A stretch of 64,000 bases of DNA from Methylophaga sp. (GTDB taxonomy: Bacteria > Pseudomonadota > Gammaproteobacteria > Nitrosococcales > Methylophagaceae). Position 1 is the first letter of the stretch; every line of letters begins with the position of its first letter. The notes under the pieces are model-generated. The model made no database searches. It was given only the letters and a program-made list of their open reading frames with translations, and was not told where the DNA came from. The stretch spans positions 27,016-91,015 of the forward strand of contig JAGXHJ010000034.1 in assembly GCA_024636315.1 (NCBI GenBank), given 5' to 3'. The position numbers and the translations under genes are program-made. This document shows positions 47,601 through 57,404 of this stretch, one piece after another.

Positions 47601-49400
47601 TTAAGACTTCTCTGCGGTCTCTACCAAAGTTGCTGGCTTACGCACACGAATGTTCAACTCTTTTAGTTGTGCTTCGCTCACCGCGCTTGGTGCGCTGGTC
47701 AATAAACAACTTGCTGATTGTGTTTTAGGGAATGCCATCACATCACGAATAGATGACGATCCCGTCATCAACATGGCAAGTCGATCTAAACCAAATGCTA
47801 AACCACCATGTGGTGGGCAACCAAATTTCAAAGCATCTAATAAGAAGCCAAATTTATCATCGGCTTCTTCTTTCGAAATACCCAGTAATTCAAATACTTG
47901 GCTTTGCACGTCAGATTTATGAATACGCATCGAACCGCCGCCTAATTCGGTACCATTCAACACCATATCATAGGCACGTGATAAGCATTTACCTGGATCT
48001 GTTTCCAATAAGCCAAGATCAGATTCACGTGGTGCTGTAAACGGGTGATGTAATGCTGTCCAACGATTAGATTTTGCATCCCATTCAAACATCGGGAATG
48101 CCACTACCCACAACGGTTGCCAACCATGTTTTACTAAACCTAAATCATGGCCAATTTTAACGCGTAGAGCGCCTAATGCTTCGTTAACAATATTAATGCT
48201 ATCTGCACCAAAGAATACCAAGTCACCCGTTTGTGCTTCAGTGCGCTGCATAATTGAGGCAACGACTTCGTCTGGCAAAAACTTCAAGATAGGTGATTGC
48301 AAACCTTCGCGGCCCTCATCAAGATCGTTGACTTTAATGTAAGCAAGACCTTTCGCGCCATAGATGCCGACAAATTTAGTGTAATCATCAATCGATTTAC
48401 GACTCAACTCAGCACCCGCTGGCACACGCAAAGCAGCAACACGGCCTTGTTCATCGTTCGCTGGACCAGAGAATACTTTGAAATCAACGTCTTTCATTAA
48501 GTCGCTAATTTCAACTAGCTCTAAATCAATGCGTAAGTCAGGTTTATCACTGCCGTAACGAGTCATGGCATCAGCATAGGTCATACGTGGGAAAGGATTA
48601 GGTAAAGCTTGTTCTAAAACATTGGCAAACAGGCTGCGAATCATTTCCTCCATCATCGTCATCAAATCTTCTTCTTCAACAAATGAAGTTTCGATATCGA
48701 CTTGGGTAAATTCAGGCTGGCGATCAGCACGTAGATCTTCATCGCGGAAACAACGCACGATCTGATAATAACGATCCATTCCTGCCACCATCAACAATTG
48801 TTTAAATAATTGTGGTGATTGTGGCAAGGCAAAGAAGTCCCCTGGATGAGTACGGCTTGGCACTAAATAGTCACGCGCACCTTCTGGCGTTGCCTTGGTT
48901 AGAATCGGTGTTTCGATATCTAAGAAGCCATTATCATCAAGGAAACGACGCAATAGACTGGTTATTTTTGAACGGAAACGTAGCTTTTGCAACATTTCAG
49001 GACGACGTAAATCAATATAACGATGACGTAAACGTACATCTTCACTGACTTCTGCTTGTTCTGTTAGTGGGAATGGTGGTGTTTCAGAACTATTCAAAAT
49101 ATCCATGCGCTTAGCAACAATTTCAATTTTCCCACTACTCATGTTTGGGTTATCGCTACCTTCAGGACGTAATCGAACAGTTCCTTCAATTTGTAATACA
49201 TATTCACTACGCACACCTTCGGCTATAGCAAAACTGGCTGCATCTTCAGGATTACAGACCACTTGAACCAAACCTTCACGATCACGCAAGTCAATAAAAA
49301 TAACGCCACCGTGATCACGACGACGGTGCATCCATCCCGCAATTGTTACAGTTTGACCTTCCAATGTTTCGTTCACATCGCCGCAATAATGGCTACGCAT
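47601..49400 (-). CDS. aspS: Aspartyl-tRNA synthetase
   Basis: 599 residues, the bacterial type with an OB-fold anticodon domain (about 1-110), a class II catalytic core, a GAD insertion (about 290-420), and the motif-3 segment [27 protein letters not shown] and [14 protein letters not shown] are typical. It charges tRNA-Asp, and possibly tRNA-Asn if it is the non-discriminating type. Part of the fmdB-DUF502-aspS gene order found in many gammaproteobacteria. Confidence 0.98.
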   Translation of the reverse strand: MRSHYCGDVNETLEGQTVTIAGWMHRRRDHGGVIFIDLRDREGLVQVVCNPEDAASFAIAEGVRSEYVLQIEGTVRLRPEGSDNPNMSSGKIEIVAKRMDILNSSETPPFPLTEQAEVSEDVRLRHRYIDLRRPEMLQKLRFRSKITSLLRRFLDDNGFLDIETPILTKATPEGARDYLVPSRTHPGDFFALPQSPQLFKQLLMVAGMDRYYQIVRCFRDEDLRADRQPEFTQVDIETSFVEEEDLMTMMEEMIRSLFANVLEQALPNPFPRMTYADAMTRYGSDKPDLRIDLELVEISDLMKDVDFKVFSGPANDEQGRVAALRVPAGAELSRKSIDDYTKFVGIYGAKGLAYIKVNDLDEGREGLQSPILKFLPDEVVASIMQRTEAQTGDLVFFGADSINIVNEALGALRVKIGHDLGLVKHGWQPLWVVAFPMFEWDAKSNRWTALHHPFTAPRESDLGLLETDPGKCLSRAYDMVLNGTELGGGSMRIHKSDVQSQVFELLGISKEEADDKFGFLLDALKFGCPPHGGLAFGLDRLAMLMTGSSSIRDVMAFPKTQSASCLLTSAPSAVSEAQLKELNIRVRKPATLVETAEKS

Positions 49401-49478
49401 AGTTCAATTCCAATAGTTCAATTTATTAGGGTCACACCACAATCAATGTGTGGCACTTCGTTTTTACAATTTATGTTT

Positions 49479-50111
49479 TTACGGCTTATCAATCTTCACG
49501 CCATTGATAAGCTTATCTTTATTAAATTTTGGCACAGCAACGCCCATTGAGATAATCATCTTAAGACCCTCTTCAACGGTCATGTCCATTTCAATCACTT
49601 CAGATTTCTGCACCATCAACACAAAACCAGATGTCGGATTAGGTGTCGTCGGAATAAATACACTGACAACATCTCCGGCTGTTTTTTCCTGAACTTCCCC
49701 CAAATCAGATGAGGTCATAAATGCTAGACTCCAAACGCCTTTACGAGGGTATTCAACTAATAATACTTTACGAAATGACTTGCCATCAGCAGCCAGCACC
49801 GCTTCTAAAACTTGTTTAATGCCTGCATATAAGTTGCGCACAACAGGAATTCTTGCCAATAATGATTCCCAGGCAACAACAATACGCCGCCCCAAGAAGT
49901 TAGCGACAATCATGCCCGTCGCCAACACCATTGTTACGGCTAAAACAACACCAAAACCTGGAATATGGAAACCTAGTAAATTATCTGGTTGATATGCGTA
50001 GGGTAACAATAGTAGCGTACGGTCTAAAAAATCCACTATCGCACGTACCACTAGAAAAGTAATTCCTAACGGCATCCACACCAACAACCCAGCGATCAGA
50101 TATTTTTTCAT
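49479..50111 (-). CDS. DUF502 family membrane protein
   Basis: 210 residues: two membrane helices near the N-terminus (about 4-26 and 53-75) flank a short loop, followed by a soluble domain with IPVVRNLYAGIKQVLEA, KVLLVEYPRKGVWSLAFMT and VFIPTTPNPTSGFV. This is the DUF502 pattern. Function unknown. It lies between fmdB and aspS in conserved order. Confidence 0.92.
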   Translation of the reverse strand: MKKYLIAGLLVWMPLGITFLVVRAIVDFLDRTLLLLPYAYQPDNLLGFHIPGFGVVLAVTMVLATGMIVANFLGRRIVVAWESLLARIPVVRNLYAGIKQVLEAVLAADGKSFRKVLLVEYPRKGVWSLAFMTSSDLGEVQEKTAGDVVSVFIPTTPNPTSGFVLMVQKSEVIEMDMTVEEGLKMIISMGVAVPKFNKDKLINGVKIDKP

Positions 50112-50144
50112 TTCAGGTTAATTCTTTAAATGAGAGATAGGGTT

Positions 50145-50393
50145 TTATTGTGTTTTTTCAGGCTTTTTTGTTGACGAATCAGATCCACTGTCCGCTAGAT
50201 TACGTTTTTTACCACTTTTAAAGTCCGTTTCGTACCAACCATCGCCCTTCAAACGAAAGCCTGCAGCTGAAACCAACTTGCGTAATGACGCTTCATCACA
50301 AGCAGGACAATGAACTAACGGCTCATCACTCATTTTTTGTAATGCTTCAAATTCATGCTCACAAGCATCACAATGATATTCATACAATGGCAT
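50145..50393 (-). CDS. FmdB-type zinc ribbon protein
   Basis: 82 residues. MPLYEYHCDACEHEFEALQKM and HCPACDEASLRKLVSAAGF give the CxxC...CxxC zinc ribbon of the FmdB family, followed by a basic, serine-rich, disordered tail. A putative regulatory protein of unknown target. It is the first gene of the minus-strand unit leading through DUF502 and aspS. Confidence 0.9.
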   Translation of the reverse strand: MPLYEYHCDACEHEFEALQKMSDEPLVHCPACDEASLRKLVSAAGFRLKGDGWYETDFKSGKKRNLADSGSDSSTKKPEKTQ

Positions 50394-50563
50394 TAACTTT
50401 CACCCTCAAAACCTACACAATAAATTAGGACAAACTTTTTAATTTCAATTCAGAAAACAGCTAATTATACCCAAAAACTAAGACTAGGGCTTTTATGCTT
50501 CAATTTCAGGCTAACGAAATGTCATCACTATCAATTAATTAATAATCCGCTACACTTCTTTTT

Positions 50564-52321
50564 ATGAAAGAAAATCAAGATTGGAAAGCTATCCGTAGCC
50601 TTTTGCCCTACATCTGGGAATTTAAAGGCCGCGTGGCTATTGCTTTAACGCTATTAACCTTTGCTAAACTGGCAAATGTTGGTATTCCTCTCGCGCTAAA
50701 AGGCGCGGTAGATGCACTTGATCCACAACAACAAGACATAATCTATTTACCAATTGTCATGCTAGTTACTTATGGTTGTTTGCGCTTAGCAAGTAGCCTA
50801 TTCAGTGAATTACGTGACGCACTATTTGCCAAAGTCATTTATCGTTCAGTTCGCCGTATTGCCGGCAATATTTTTGAACATCTACATAAACTATCACTAC
50901 GTTTTCATTTACAGCGTCAAACCGGCGGTATTTCACGGGATATCGAACGCGGCACCCGTGGCATAAGCTTTTTAATGAATTTCATGATTTTCAATATCTT
51001 GCCAACCTTAGTTGAAATAGCGCTCGTCACCATCATTCTTCTTACAAAGTACGACAGTATTTTCGCGATTATTACTACGACTACTATTCTGTTTTATATC
51101 TTTTACACATTAATTATCACCGAATGGCGCATGCGTTTTCGTCGCGCGATGAATGATATGGATTCCAAAGCAAATAATCAGGCTGTTGATAGCTTACTTA
51201 ATTATGAAACGGTCAAATACTTCAACAATGAACACTATGAATTGCGACGTTACGATGAAAAACTAAGGTCTTGGGAAGGCTCTGCGATTAAAAATCAAAC
51301 ATCATTATCGCTACTCAATGTGGGCCAAGGTGCCATTATTGCGGTAGGCCTAACCATACTCATGTTACTAGCGGGTCAAGGGGTTGTTGATGGTAAATTG
51401 TCCTTAGGTGATCTGGTTTTAATCAATGCCTTTTTATTGCAACTTTATTTACCGCTAGGCTTTCTTGGCTTTGTCTATCGTGAAATCCGTCATTCCTTAG
51501 CCGATATGGAACGAATGTTTACTTTGCTCGATGAGCAACAAGAAACCGTCGATAACATTGATGCCTCAACGCTCACTGTGCAGCACGGTACCATTCAATT
51601 TAATCATGTTGATTTTTATTACGATTCAAATCGCCCCATCCTGCATGACATTAACTTTACTATTGAAGCTGGTAAAAAGTTGGCCATTGTTGGTGCTAGC
51701 GGATCCGGGAAATCAACACTGATCAGATTGTTATTTCGTTTTTATGATCCCCAAGCTGGCAGTATCACCATTGATGGCCAGGATATTCGAAATGTCGACC
51801 AACACAGTCTCCGCCAAGCCATTGGCGTAGTACCCCAAGACACCGTCTTATTTAACGATACTATTTATCAAAATATTTTATATGGTAATCCACGGGTCGA
51901 TAAGCAAGCAGTTATCGATGCCGCTAAACAGGCTCATATTCATGACTTTATCGAAAAACTGCCCGATGGTTATGAAAGCTTAGTTGGTGAACGCGGTCTA
52001 AAATTATCTGGCGGTGAAAAGCAACGTGTTGCTATAGCGCGCACATTACTTAAAAACCCGAGAATTCTTATTTTTGATGAGGCCACATCAGCTTTAGATA
52101 GCCATTCCGAACAAATGATAAATCAAGAACTTCAATCACTCAGCACCAATAAAACAACCTTAGCCATAGCGCACCGTCTGTCAACGATCACTGATGCAGA
52201 TACCATTTTAGTATTAGATCACGGTAGAATTATTGAACAAGGCAATCATAGAGAACTGCTCGCAGCTCAAGGACGTTATGCGGCAATGTGGTCACTGCAA
52301 CAAACTGAAGGTAACAACTAA
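50564..52321 (+). CDS. Atm1-type ABC exporter (transmembrane and ATPase domains fused)
   Basis: 585 residues: an N-terminal six-helix ABC membrane domain (about 10-310) and a C-terminal ATPase with Walker A GASGSGKST, signature LSGGEKQR, Walker B ILIFDEATSALD and AHRLSTI. RETGGISRDIERG-like QTGGISRDIERGTRG and LNYETVKYFNNE are the Atm1/HMT1 subfamily hallmarks. Members export glutathione-linked sulfur or heavy-metal conjugates. It ends one base into the start codon of the next gene, an unknown secreted protein. Confidence 0.92.
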   Translation: MKENQDWKAIRSLLPYIWEFKGRVAIALTLLTFAKLANVGIPLALKGAVDALDPQQQDIIYLPIVMLVTYGCLRLASSLFSELRDALFAKVIYRSVRRIAGNIFEHLHKLSLRFHLQRQTGGISRDIERGTRGISFLMNFMIFNILPTLVEIALVTIILLTKYDSIFAIITTTTILFYIFYTLIITEWRMRFRRAMNDMDSKANNQAVDSLLNYETVKYFNNEHYELRRYDEKLRSWEGSAIKNQTSLSLLNVGQGAIIAVGLTILMLLAGQGVVDGKLSLGDLVLINAFLLQLYLPLGFLGFVYREIRHSLADMERMFTLLDEQQETVDNIDASTLTVQHGTIQFNHVDFYYDSNRPILHDINFTIEAGKKLAIVGASGSGKSTLIRLLFRFYDPQAGSITIDGQDIRNVDQHSLRQAIGVVPQDTVLFNDTIYQNILYGNPRVDKQAVIDAAKQAHIHDFIEKLPDGYESLVGERGLKLSGGEKQRVAIARTLLKNPRILIFDEATSALDSHSEQMINQELQSLSTNKTTLAIAHRLSTITDADTILVLDHGRIIEQGNHRELLAAQGRYAAMWSLQQTEGNN

Positions 52322-52899
52322 TGAACAATATAATAGCTTTTTTTATGATCGCTTTATTTTCATCTTCTGTATCCGCGCAATGGAAAATTGAAACCTTTTC
52401 ACAAGACGCCAATCAAAACGAAGTAAAATCCGCCACGGTCAGAAATGAAGAAGGTTTTGAACTAGCTATTTTTAAAACGGCGGAAGGTATTGTTTGGTTA
52501 GATTTCAGTCTGTCAGACAATAATTTTGATGAACTATCACAAAATGAACTGCCCATATTTCAAATAGATGACAAGAAGCCTGTAAAAATGATTCGAGGTT
52601 TCACGGCGACTATCGTTCCGGCTGATGAGGGTATTGAAGCAATAGTCGTTAATGACAACCAATCTATCTCAACTCATAAGGACTTCAGCTTCAATCATAT
52701 TATTGCCGAACGCCTACCTGAACGTGTGATATGCCCTATATGGCAAGGTGAGTCTCGTCCTCATTTAGGGACTATCGATGCCCTACTTAATGGTAAAGAG
52801 GTAGAGTTCAAATACACCTTACTTAACGATACAAAAGGACAAACATCTTTCAATCTAGAAGGCGCAAAAGAGGCCATCAGCGACGCCATCTTTAACTGA
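52321..52899 (+). CDS. Unrecognised secreted protein
   Basis: 192 residues. The N-terminus (MNNIIAFFMIALFSSSVSAQ) is a good signal peptide, cleaved after VSA. The mature part is acidic, with a probable beta-rich fold (residues 30-110), and contains one cysteine (VICPIWQG). I do not recognise a family. The ATG shares its first base with the stop of the Atm1-type exporter, so the two are translationally coupled and may belong to one function; this is inference. Confidence 0.75.
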   Translation: MNNIIAFFMIALFSSSVSAQWKIETFSQDANQNEVKSATVRNEEGFELAIFKTAEGIVWLDFSLSDNNFDELSQNELPIFQIDDKKPVKMIRGFTATIVPADEGIEAIVVNDNQSISTHKDFSFNHIIAERLPERVICPIWQGESRPHLGTIDALLNGKEVEFKYTLLNDTKGQTSFNLEGAKEAISDAIFN

Positions 52900-53013
52900 G
52901 TAAATAGTTAATTACGCTTAAGTTTTGGACATGGCTAGTTGATTCAGGTTAATATTTCCGCCTGAAAACGGGCAACCCCTGTGATTCTAAATGCACTAAG
53001 ATGCATATATCTT

Positions 53014-53058
53014 GTTCAGCTTCGGTTCAGCTTCAGTGTGAGATAGTGACCCTGAACC
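53014..53058 (+). repeat. Tandem 11-base repeat and short inverted repeat upstream of the cupredoxin gene
   Basis: GTTCAGCTTCG (53014-53024) is followed directly by GTTCAGCTTCA (53025-53035), one mismatch in 11. GGTTCAG (53024-53030) pairs with CTGAACC (53052-53058). This may be a regulatory site or leader RNA structure of the gene starting at 53099. No known regulator is identified. Confidence 0.5.
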
Positions 53059-53098
53059 AGCAGTAAGGCAAATAACCTAAAAATATCCGAGGAATACT

Positions 53099-53542
53099 AT
53101 GAAATACGGCAAAACACTTATCAGCACATTGTTGGGCGCATCAGTCCTACTTTCTTCAGCTGTTATGGCTGAAAACCATGTAATTACAGCGGCAGTCACA
53201 GCATTTAAACCTATGGTGTTAAAAATTGCTCCTGGTGATACTGTTTCTTGGGAAAACATGAATGGTCACATCACCAATACTACATTTACAGATAATGGTG
53301 GTGAACATCATTACCTGCCTGAAGGCGCAGTAGGCTGGTCTTCTCAAATGGGTGAGAATTTCCAAACACCGCCATTGACAGTGGAAGGCATCTACCTATA
53401 CAAATGCGACCCACATTGGGGAGCGGGTATGGGCGGCGTCATCATCGTAGGTACACCAACAAACCTAGATGATATCGAAGCAACAGATCCAAAGGGCGCT
53501 TTAAAACGCCTTGTCAAAAAAGCGGCAAAAGCGTTAAAATAA
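53099..53542 (+). CDS. Pseudoazurin-like blue copper protein with lysine-rich tail
   Basis: 147 residues. A signal peptide ends after AVMA (residue 24). IAPGDTVSWENMNGHITNT and YLYKCDPHWGAGMGGVIIVG form the cupredoxin core, with type 1 copper ligands H57, C103, H106 and M111. This loop length (CxxH...M) resembles pseudoazurin and amicyanin, small periplasmic electron carriers. A basic tail (residues 133-147, KGALKRLVKKAAKALK) is unusual and could aid docking. It is preceded by GAGGA. A terminator follows directly, and petABC comes next. The partner redox enzyme is not known. Confidence 0.88.
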   Translation: MKYGKTLISTLLGASVLLSSAVMAENHVITAAVTAFKPMVLKIAPGDTVSWENMNGHITNTTFTDNGGEHHYLPEGAVGWSSQMGENFQTPPLTVEGIYLYKCDPHWGAGMGGVIIVGTPTNLDDIEATDPKGALKRLVKKAAKALK

Positions 53543-53567
53543 AATTTAACGATTATTGCACAATGAT

Positions 53568-53595
53568 AAAGCCCGCATTAATTGCGGGCTTTTTT
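53568..53595 (+). terminator. Rho-independent terminator after the cupredoxin gene
   Basis: AAAGCCCGCA (53568-53577) pairs with TGCGGGCTTT (53583-53592) around a five-base loop, followed by more T. It lies 25 bases after the stop codon and separates the copper protein from petABC. Confidence 0.92.
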
Positions 53596-53709
53596 GATCC
53601 AAAGCTCAGCGTATATGATAAAATCTCCTAGTTTTTATTCGGACCAGATGCTTCTGGCCTGCAATTAATTTATTAGAATTTTATAATTTACCGCTGGGAG
53701 AACCCCCTA

Positions 53710-54309
53710 ATGTCTCACACTGTTGATAACAGTAAGCGACGATTTCTGACTACTGCAGCTAGTGTCGTCGTTGGTGGTGCAGGCGCTGCTGCAGTTGCCG
53801 TACCCTTTGTCTTGTCTATGTTACCGAGTGCTAAAGCACGCGCTGCAGGAGCTCCTGTTGAAGTCGACATCAGTAAGCTTGAAATTGGTCAATTGATAAC
53901 AGTTGAATGGCGAGGAAAACCAGTTTGGGTATTAAACCGCTCTTCTGAATCACTACTAACGCTACCCGCGCTTAATGACCAATTAGCAGATCCTGAAAGC
54001 GACGTTAGTTCACAACAACCTACCTATGCTAAAAATGAGCATCGTTCTATTCGCGATAACATTATTGTACTAGTTGGTATTTGTACACATCTTGGTTGTT
54101 CACCAACTTACCGACCTGATTTAGCACCCGCAGATCTAGGCCCAGAGTGGAAAGGTGGTTTTTTCTGCCCATGCCACGGTTCTCGCTACGATCTTTCAGG
54201 ACGTGTATTTAAAAACATGCCTGCCCCAAAAAATCTAGTCGTCCCTCCCTATCATTTCTTAGGTGACAACAATGTTGTTATCGGTGAAGACGCACAAGGA
54301 ACTGCATAA
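53710..54309 (+). CDS. petA: Rieske iron-sulfur subunit of cytochrome bc1
   Basis: 199 residues. A Tat-type leader ([20 protein letters not shown]) doubles as the membrane anchor. The Rieske ligands are C125 and H127 (CTHLGC) and C153 and H156 (CPCHGS), with C130 and C155 forming the disulfide. It transfers electrons from ubiquinol at the Qo site to cytochrome c1. Its last base overlaps the start of petB (TAATG). The terminator upstream implies its own promoter between 53596 and 53709. Confidence 0.97.
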   Translation: MSHTVDNSKRRFLTTAASVVVGGAGAAAVAVPFVLSMLPSAKARAAGAPVEVDISKLEIGQLITVEWRGKPVWVLNRSSESLLTLPALNDQLADPESDVSSQQPTYAKNEHRSIRDNIIVLVGICTHLGCSPTYRPDLAPADLGPEWKGGFFCPCHGSRYDLSGRVFKNMPAPKNLVVPPYHFLGDNNVVIGEDAQGTA

Positions 54310-55538
54310 TGTTTTCTAGTTTAATGGGCTGGGTAGATGCCCGCTTTCCTGCCACCAAAATGTGGGAAGAACACCTCTCTAAATATTACGCGCCAAAAAA
54401 CTTCAACTTTTGGTATTTCTTCGGTTCATTAGCATTACTTGTTTTGGTGCTACAGATTGTCACAGGTATTTTCCTGACAATGCACTACAAACCTGACGCC
54501 GCACTAGCGTTTGCATCAGTCGAATATATCATGCGTGATGTTGAATGGGGCTGGCTAATACGCTATTTACATTCTACGGGGGCATCGGCCTTCTTCATTG
54601 TTATCTATTTGCACATGTTTCGCGGACTTATCTACGGCTCATACAAACAACCTAGAGAACTCGTTTGGCTATTTGGTATGTTCCTTTATATGGCGCTAAT
54701 GGCCGAGGCATTTATGGGCTACTTATTGCCATGGGGTCAAATGTCATTCTGGGGCGCACAAGTTATTATTTCACTGTTTGGTGCTATTCCATTTATTGGT
54801 GACCAATTAGCATTGTGGATCCGTGGTGATTTTGTGGTTGCTGATGCAACATTAAACCGCTTCTTTGCTTTCCATGTTATAGCTGTACCTTTAGTTATTC
54901 TTGGTTTGGTTGTTGCTCACATCATTGCTTTACATGAAGTGGGATCAAATAACCCTGATGGCGTTGAAATCAAAAAACTTAAAGATAAAAATGGTATTCC
55001 ATTAGACGGCATTCCTTTCCACCCCTATTATTCTGTAAAAGATATTGTCGGTGTAACGGTCTTCCTATTTATCTTCTCTTTGGTCTTATTTTATGCTCCA
55101 GAGATGGATGGTTGGTTCTTAGAACACGCTAACTTCGTCCCTGCAAACCCGCTAAAAACACCGCTACATATTGCACCAGTCTGGTACTTTACTCCTTTCT
55201 ATGCGATTTTAAGAGCAGTACCAAGTATTGCCGGCTCGTCATTTCCTGGTGTGGTAGCAATGGGATTATCTATCGTATTCTTATTCCTATTGCCTTGGTT
55301 AGATCGTAGCCCAGTAAAATCAATTCGCTATCGTGGTAACTACTTCCGCATCGCACTTGTGTTATTTGTAATTAGCTTCGTGGGGCTGGGTTTCCTTGGT
55401 ACGCAACCCGTTACTGACTTATATACGATTCTAGCTAGAGTTTTTTCAATAATCTATTTTGCATTCTTTGTACTAATGCCTATTTACACCAAACTTGATA
55501 AAGACAAGCCAGTACCAGAAAGGGTGACATTCAAATGA
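54309..55538 (+). CDS. petB: Cytochrome b subunit of bc1
   Basis: 409 residues, eight membrane helices. Heme histidines lie in helix B ([16 protein letters not shown]) and helix D ([17 protein letters not shown]). Proteobacterial Qo-site motif PEWY appears here as P290-V-W-Y293. The subunit holds the low- and high-potential hemes of the Q cycle. It overlaps petA by one base and petC by four, so the three genes are co-translated. Confidence 0.98.
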   Translation: MFSSLMGWVDARFPATKMWEEHLSKYYAPKNFNFWYFFGSLALLVLVLQIVTGIFLTMHYKPDAALAFASVEYIMRDVEWGWLIRYLHSTGASAFFIVIYLHMFRGLIYGSYKQPRELVWLFGMFLYMALMAEAFMGYLLPWGQMSFWGAQVIISLFGAIPFIGDQLALWIRGDFVVADATLNRFFAFHVIAVPLVILGLVVAHIIALHEVGSNNPDGVEIKKLKDKNGIPLDGIPFHPYYSVKDIVGVTVFLFIFSLVLFYAPEMDGWFLEHANFVPANPLKTPLHIAPVWYFTPFYAILRAVPSIAGSSFPGVVAMGLSIVFLFLLPWLDRSPVKSIRYRGNYFRIALVLFVISFVGLGFLGTQPVTDLYTILARVFSIIYFAFFVLMPIYTKLDKDKPVPERVTFK

Positions 55539-56248
55539 GAACTTTAATCTTCGCATTATTCTTCGGCTATTTGTCGGTGATTTCTGGTCAAGCCATAGCA
55601 AGTGCTGAGGGTATTCATCTTGATGATGTTGAGGTGGATTTAGCTGACAAAGCATCATTACAGCGTGGTGCTAAAACATTTGTTAACTATTGTTTAAGTT
55701 GTCACGCAGCTTCTTTCATGCGTTATAACCGTATGGCTAAAGATCTCGATCTAAGCGATGATCAAGTCAAAGAAAACTTAATGTTTGCCTCAGAAAAAAT
55801 AGGCGACACTATGACTATTGCCATGCGTGCTGAAGATGCAAAAAAATGGTTTGGTGTTACTCCCCCTGATCTTTCAGTTATTTCTCGTTCTCGAGGCACT
55901 GCCTGGTTAAACACCTATTTACAGACATTCTTTATCGATGATGCTAAAGCAGTAGGTACAAATAATGCCGTATTCAAAGATGTCGGTATGCCGCATATAT
56001 TATGGGAACAACAAGGTTATTTACACCATGATGAAGAAACGGGGCATCTTACTCAAGTTAAGGAAGGCACCTTATCTACCTACGACTACAATGTCATGGT
56101 GGCAGATTTAGTGAACTTCCTTGCCTATGTCGGAGAGCCATCAAAAATTCAGCGCTTGGAACTCGGTAAATGGGTATTATTGTATCTATTCTTATTTTTC
56201 CTTGTTGCTTATCCAATGAAGAAAGCATTTTGGCGAGATATACACTAA
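55535..56248 (+). CDS. petC: Cytochrome c1 subunit of bc1
   Basis: 237 residues. A signal peptide (about 1-22) is followed by the heme-binding C53-L-S-C56-H57 and [15 protein letters not shown], and the protein ends in a single membrane anchor (about 215-233). It passes electrons from the Rieske protein to soluble periplasmic carriers, for example a c-type cytochrome or the upstream copper protein (inference). It overlaps petB by four bases. A strong terminator follows. Confidence 0.97.
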   Translation: MRTLIFALFFGYLSVISGQAIASAEGIHLDDVEVDLADKASLQRGAKTFVNYCLSCHAASFMRYNRMAKDLDLSDDQVKENLMFASEKIGDTMTIAMRAEDAKKWFGVTPPDLSVISRSRGTAWLNTYLQTFFIDDAKAVGTNNAVFKDVGMPHILWEQQGYLHHDEETGHLTQVKEGTLSTYDYNVMVADLVNFLAYVGEPSKIQRLELGKWVLLYLFLFFLVAYPMKKAFWRDIH

Positions 56249-56276
56249 CACCCCCGCTTTATCACTCGTATTGTTT

Positions 56277-56310
56277 AGAGAAAGGGAGCCTGCTCCCTTT
56301 CTCTATTTTT
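56277..56310 (+). terminator. Rho-independent terminator of petABC
   Basis: AGAGAAAGGGAGC (56277-56289) is the reverse complement of GCTCCCTTTCTCT (56292-56304), followed by ATTTTT. It lies 29 bases after petC and closes the petABC transcript. Confidence 0.93.
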
Positions 56311-56374
56311 AGTATGTACAATAACCCATAGATACTTCACTGCTAAAATGAATATCTTTAGGAGCATTACCAAA

Positions 56375-56995
56375 ATGGCTAATAGTAATCGCCGCGCGCT
56401 GATGACCGTGTATTCAGACCCATCATGTCCGTTTAGCCACCGCACACGCATTGTCATGCAAGAAAAGAACATTACAGCTAATCTTGAAGATATCGTCGAT
56501 GGTCACTGGCCTGAAGATGTTGCGGCAGCCAATCCTTACGGAACCAGCCCAACCCTTATTGATCGTGACCTCGTTTTGTATGATGCTAATATCATTATTA
56601 ATTACTTTGATGAACGCTTTTTACATCCGCCATTAATGCCTGTTGATCCTGCATCTCGTGCTAAAGCAAGATTGATGTTGCATCGTATTGATAAAGATTG
56701 GTATTCTTTGTGGCAAGCACTCACAGGCACTGAAAAGAGCAAAATAAGTAAGGCGCGTAAAACTATTCAAGAAGATCTGACCGTATTATCGCCACTATTT
56801 GCAGAATCAGCTTTTTTTATGAGTGATGAATTTTCTTTGTTAGATTGCAGTTTAGCGCCATTGTTGTGGCGATTACCTATGCTAGGAATCAAACTATCTG
56901 CCAAAGCCAAAGCAGTAGAAGATTATGCTGAACGAATTTTTGCCCGGGATAGCTTTCAAGCAAGTTTGAGCGATGTTGAACGAGAAATGAGATAA
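56375..56995 (+). CDS. sspA: Stringent starvation protein A (SspA)
   Basis: About 206 residues from ATG 56375, ten bases after AGGAG; ATG 56348 lacks a ribosome-binding site. A thioredoxin-like N-domain (VYSDPSCPFSHRTRIVMQEK, NPYGTSPTL) and a helical C-domain (DKDWYSLW, LLDCSLAPLLWRL) form the GST fold. SspA binds RNA polymerase and alters promoter use in stationary phase. petABC-sspA-sspB is a conserved order. Confidence 0.94.
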   Translation: MANSNRRALMTVYSDPSCPFSHRTRIVMQEKNITANLEDIVDGHWPEDVAAANPYGTSPTLIDRDLVLYDANIIINYFDERFLHPPLMPVDPASRAKARLMLHRIDKDWYSLWQALTGTEKSKISKARKTIQEDLTVLSPLFAESAFFMSDEFSLLDCSLAPLLWRLPMLGIKLSAKAKAVEDYAERIFARDSFQASLSDVEREMR

Positions 56996-57000
56996 CCCAC

Positions 57001-57378
57001 ATGACGTCACAAAAACCTTACCTTATTAGAGCAATCTATGAGTGGTTACTTGATAATAATATGACACCTCATTTATTGGTTAACACCTCGTATGATGGCG
57101 TCCAAGTCCCTCGAGAATATATCAATGATAATAAAATCGTATTGAATATTTCAGACGGTGCCGTACAAAATTTCCATACTGATAATGATTGGATAAGCTT
57201 TTCTGCACGCTTCTCAGGAAAACCAATGGAATTATTCATTCCTATTATCGCTGTACAATCAATTTACGGTAAAGAAAATAATGAGGGTATGTTCTTCCCT
57301 AGTGACGACACTCCGCCACCTAAGCGACCACTACAATCAGTGAAAAAAGAACGGCCTGGACTGAAGATTGTTAAATAA
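57001..57378 (+). CDS. sspB: ClpXP adaptor SspB
   Basis: 125 residues. The folded domain (PYLIRAIYEWLLDNNMTPHLLVNT to IPIIAVQSIYGKEN) is followed by a flexible, proline-rich linker and a C-terminal LKIVK, matching the ClpX-binding XB motif (LRVVK in E. coli). It tethers ssrA-tagged proteins to ClpXP. It starts five bases after sspA and is cotranscribed. It converges on the response regulator. Confidence 0.95.
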   Translation: MTSQKPYLIRAIYEWLLDNNMTPHLLVNTSYDGVQVPREYINDNKIVLNISDGAVQNFHTDNDWISFSARFSGKPMELFIPIIAVQSIYGKENNEGMFFPSDDTPPPKRPLQSVKKERPGLKIVK

Positions 57379-57404
57379 GAAACAGTGTAATAGTCATCAG
57401 CTAT

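Noticed and set aside
52955-52980. A riboswitch-like hairpin (CCGCC...GGGC) in the copper-protein leader
   Set aside because: It does not fit any riboswitch consensus I could recall, including c-di-GMP types.
53594-53624. TTGATC with TATGAT or TGATAA as a petABC promoter
   Set aside because: Spacing is 14 or 16 bases and the elements are poor matches; some promoter must exist between 53596 and 53709 but I cannot place it.
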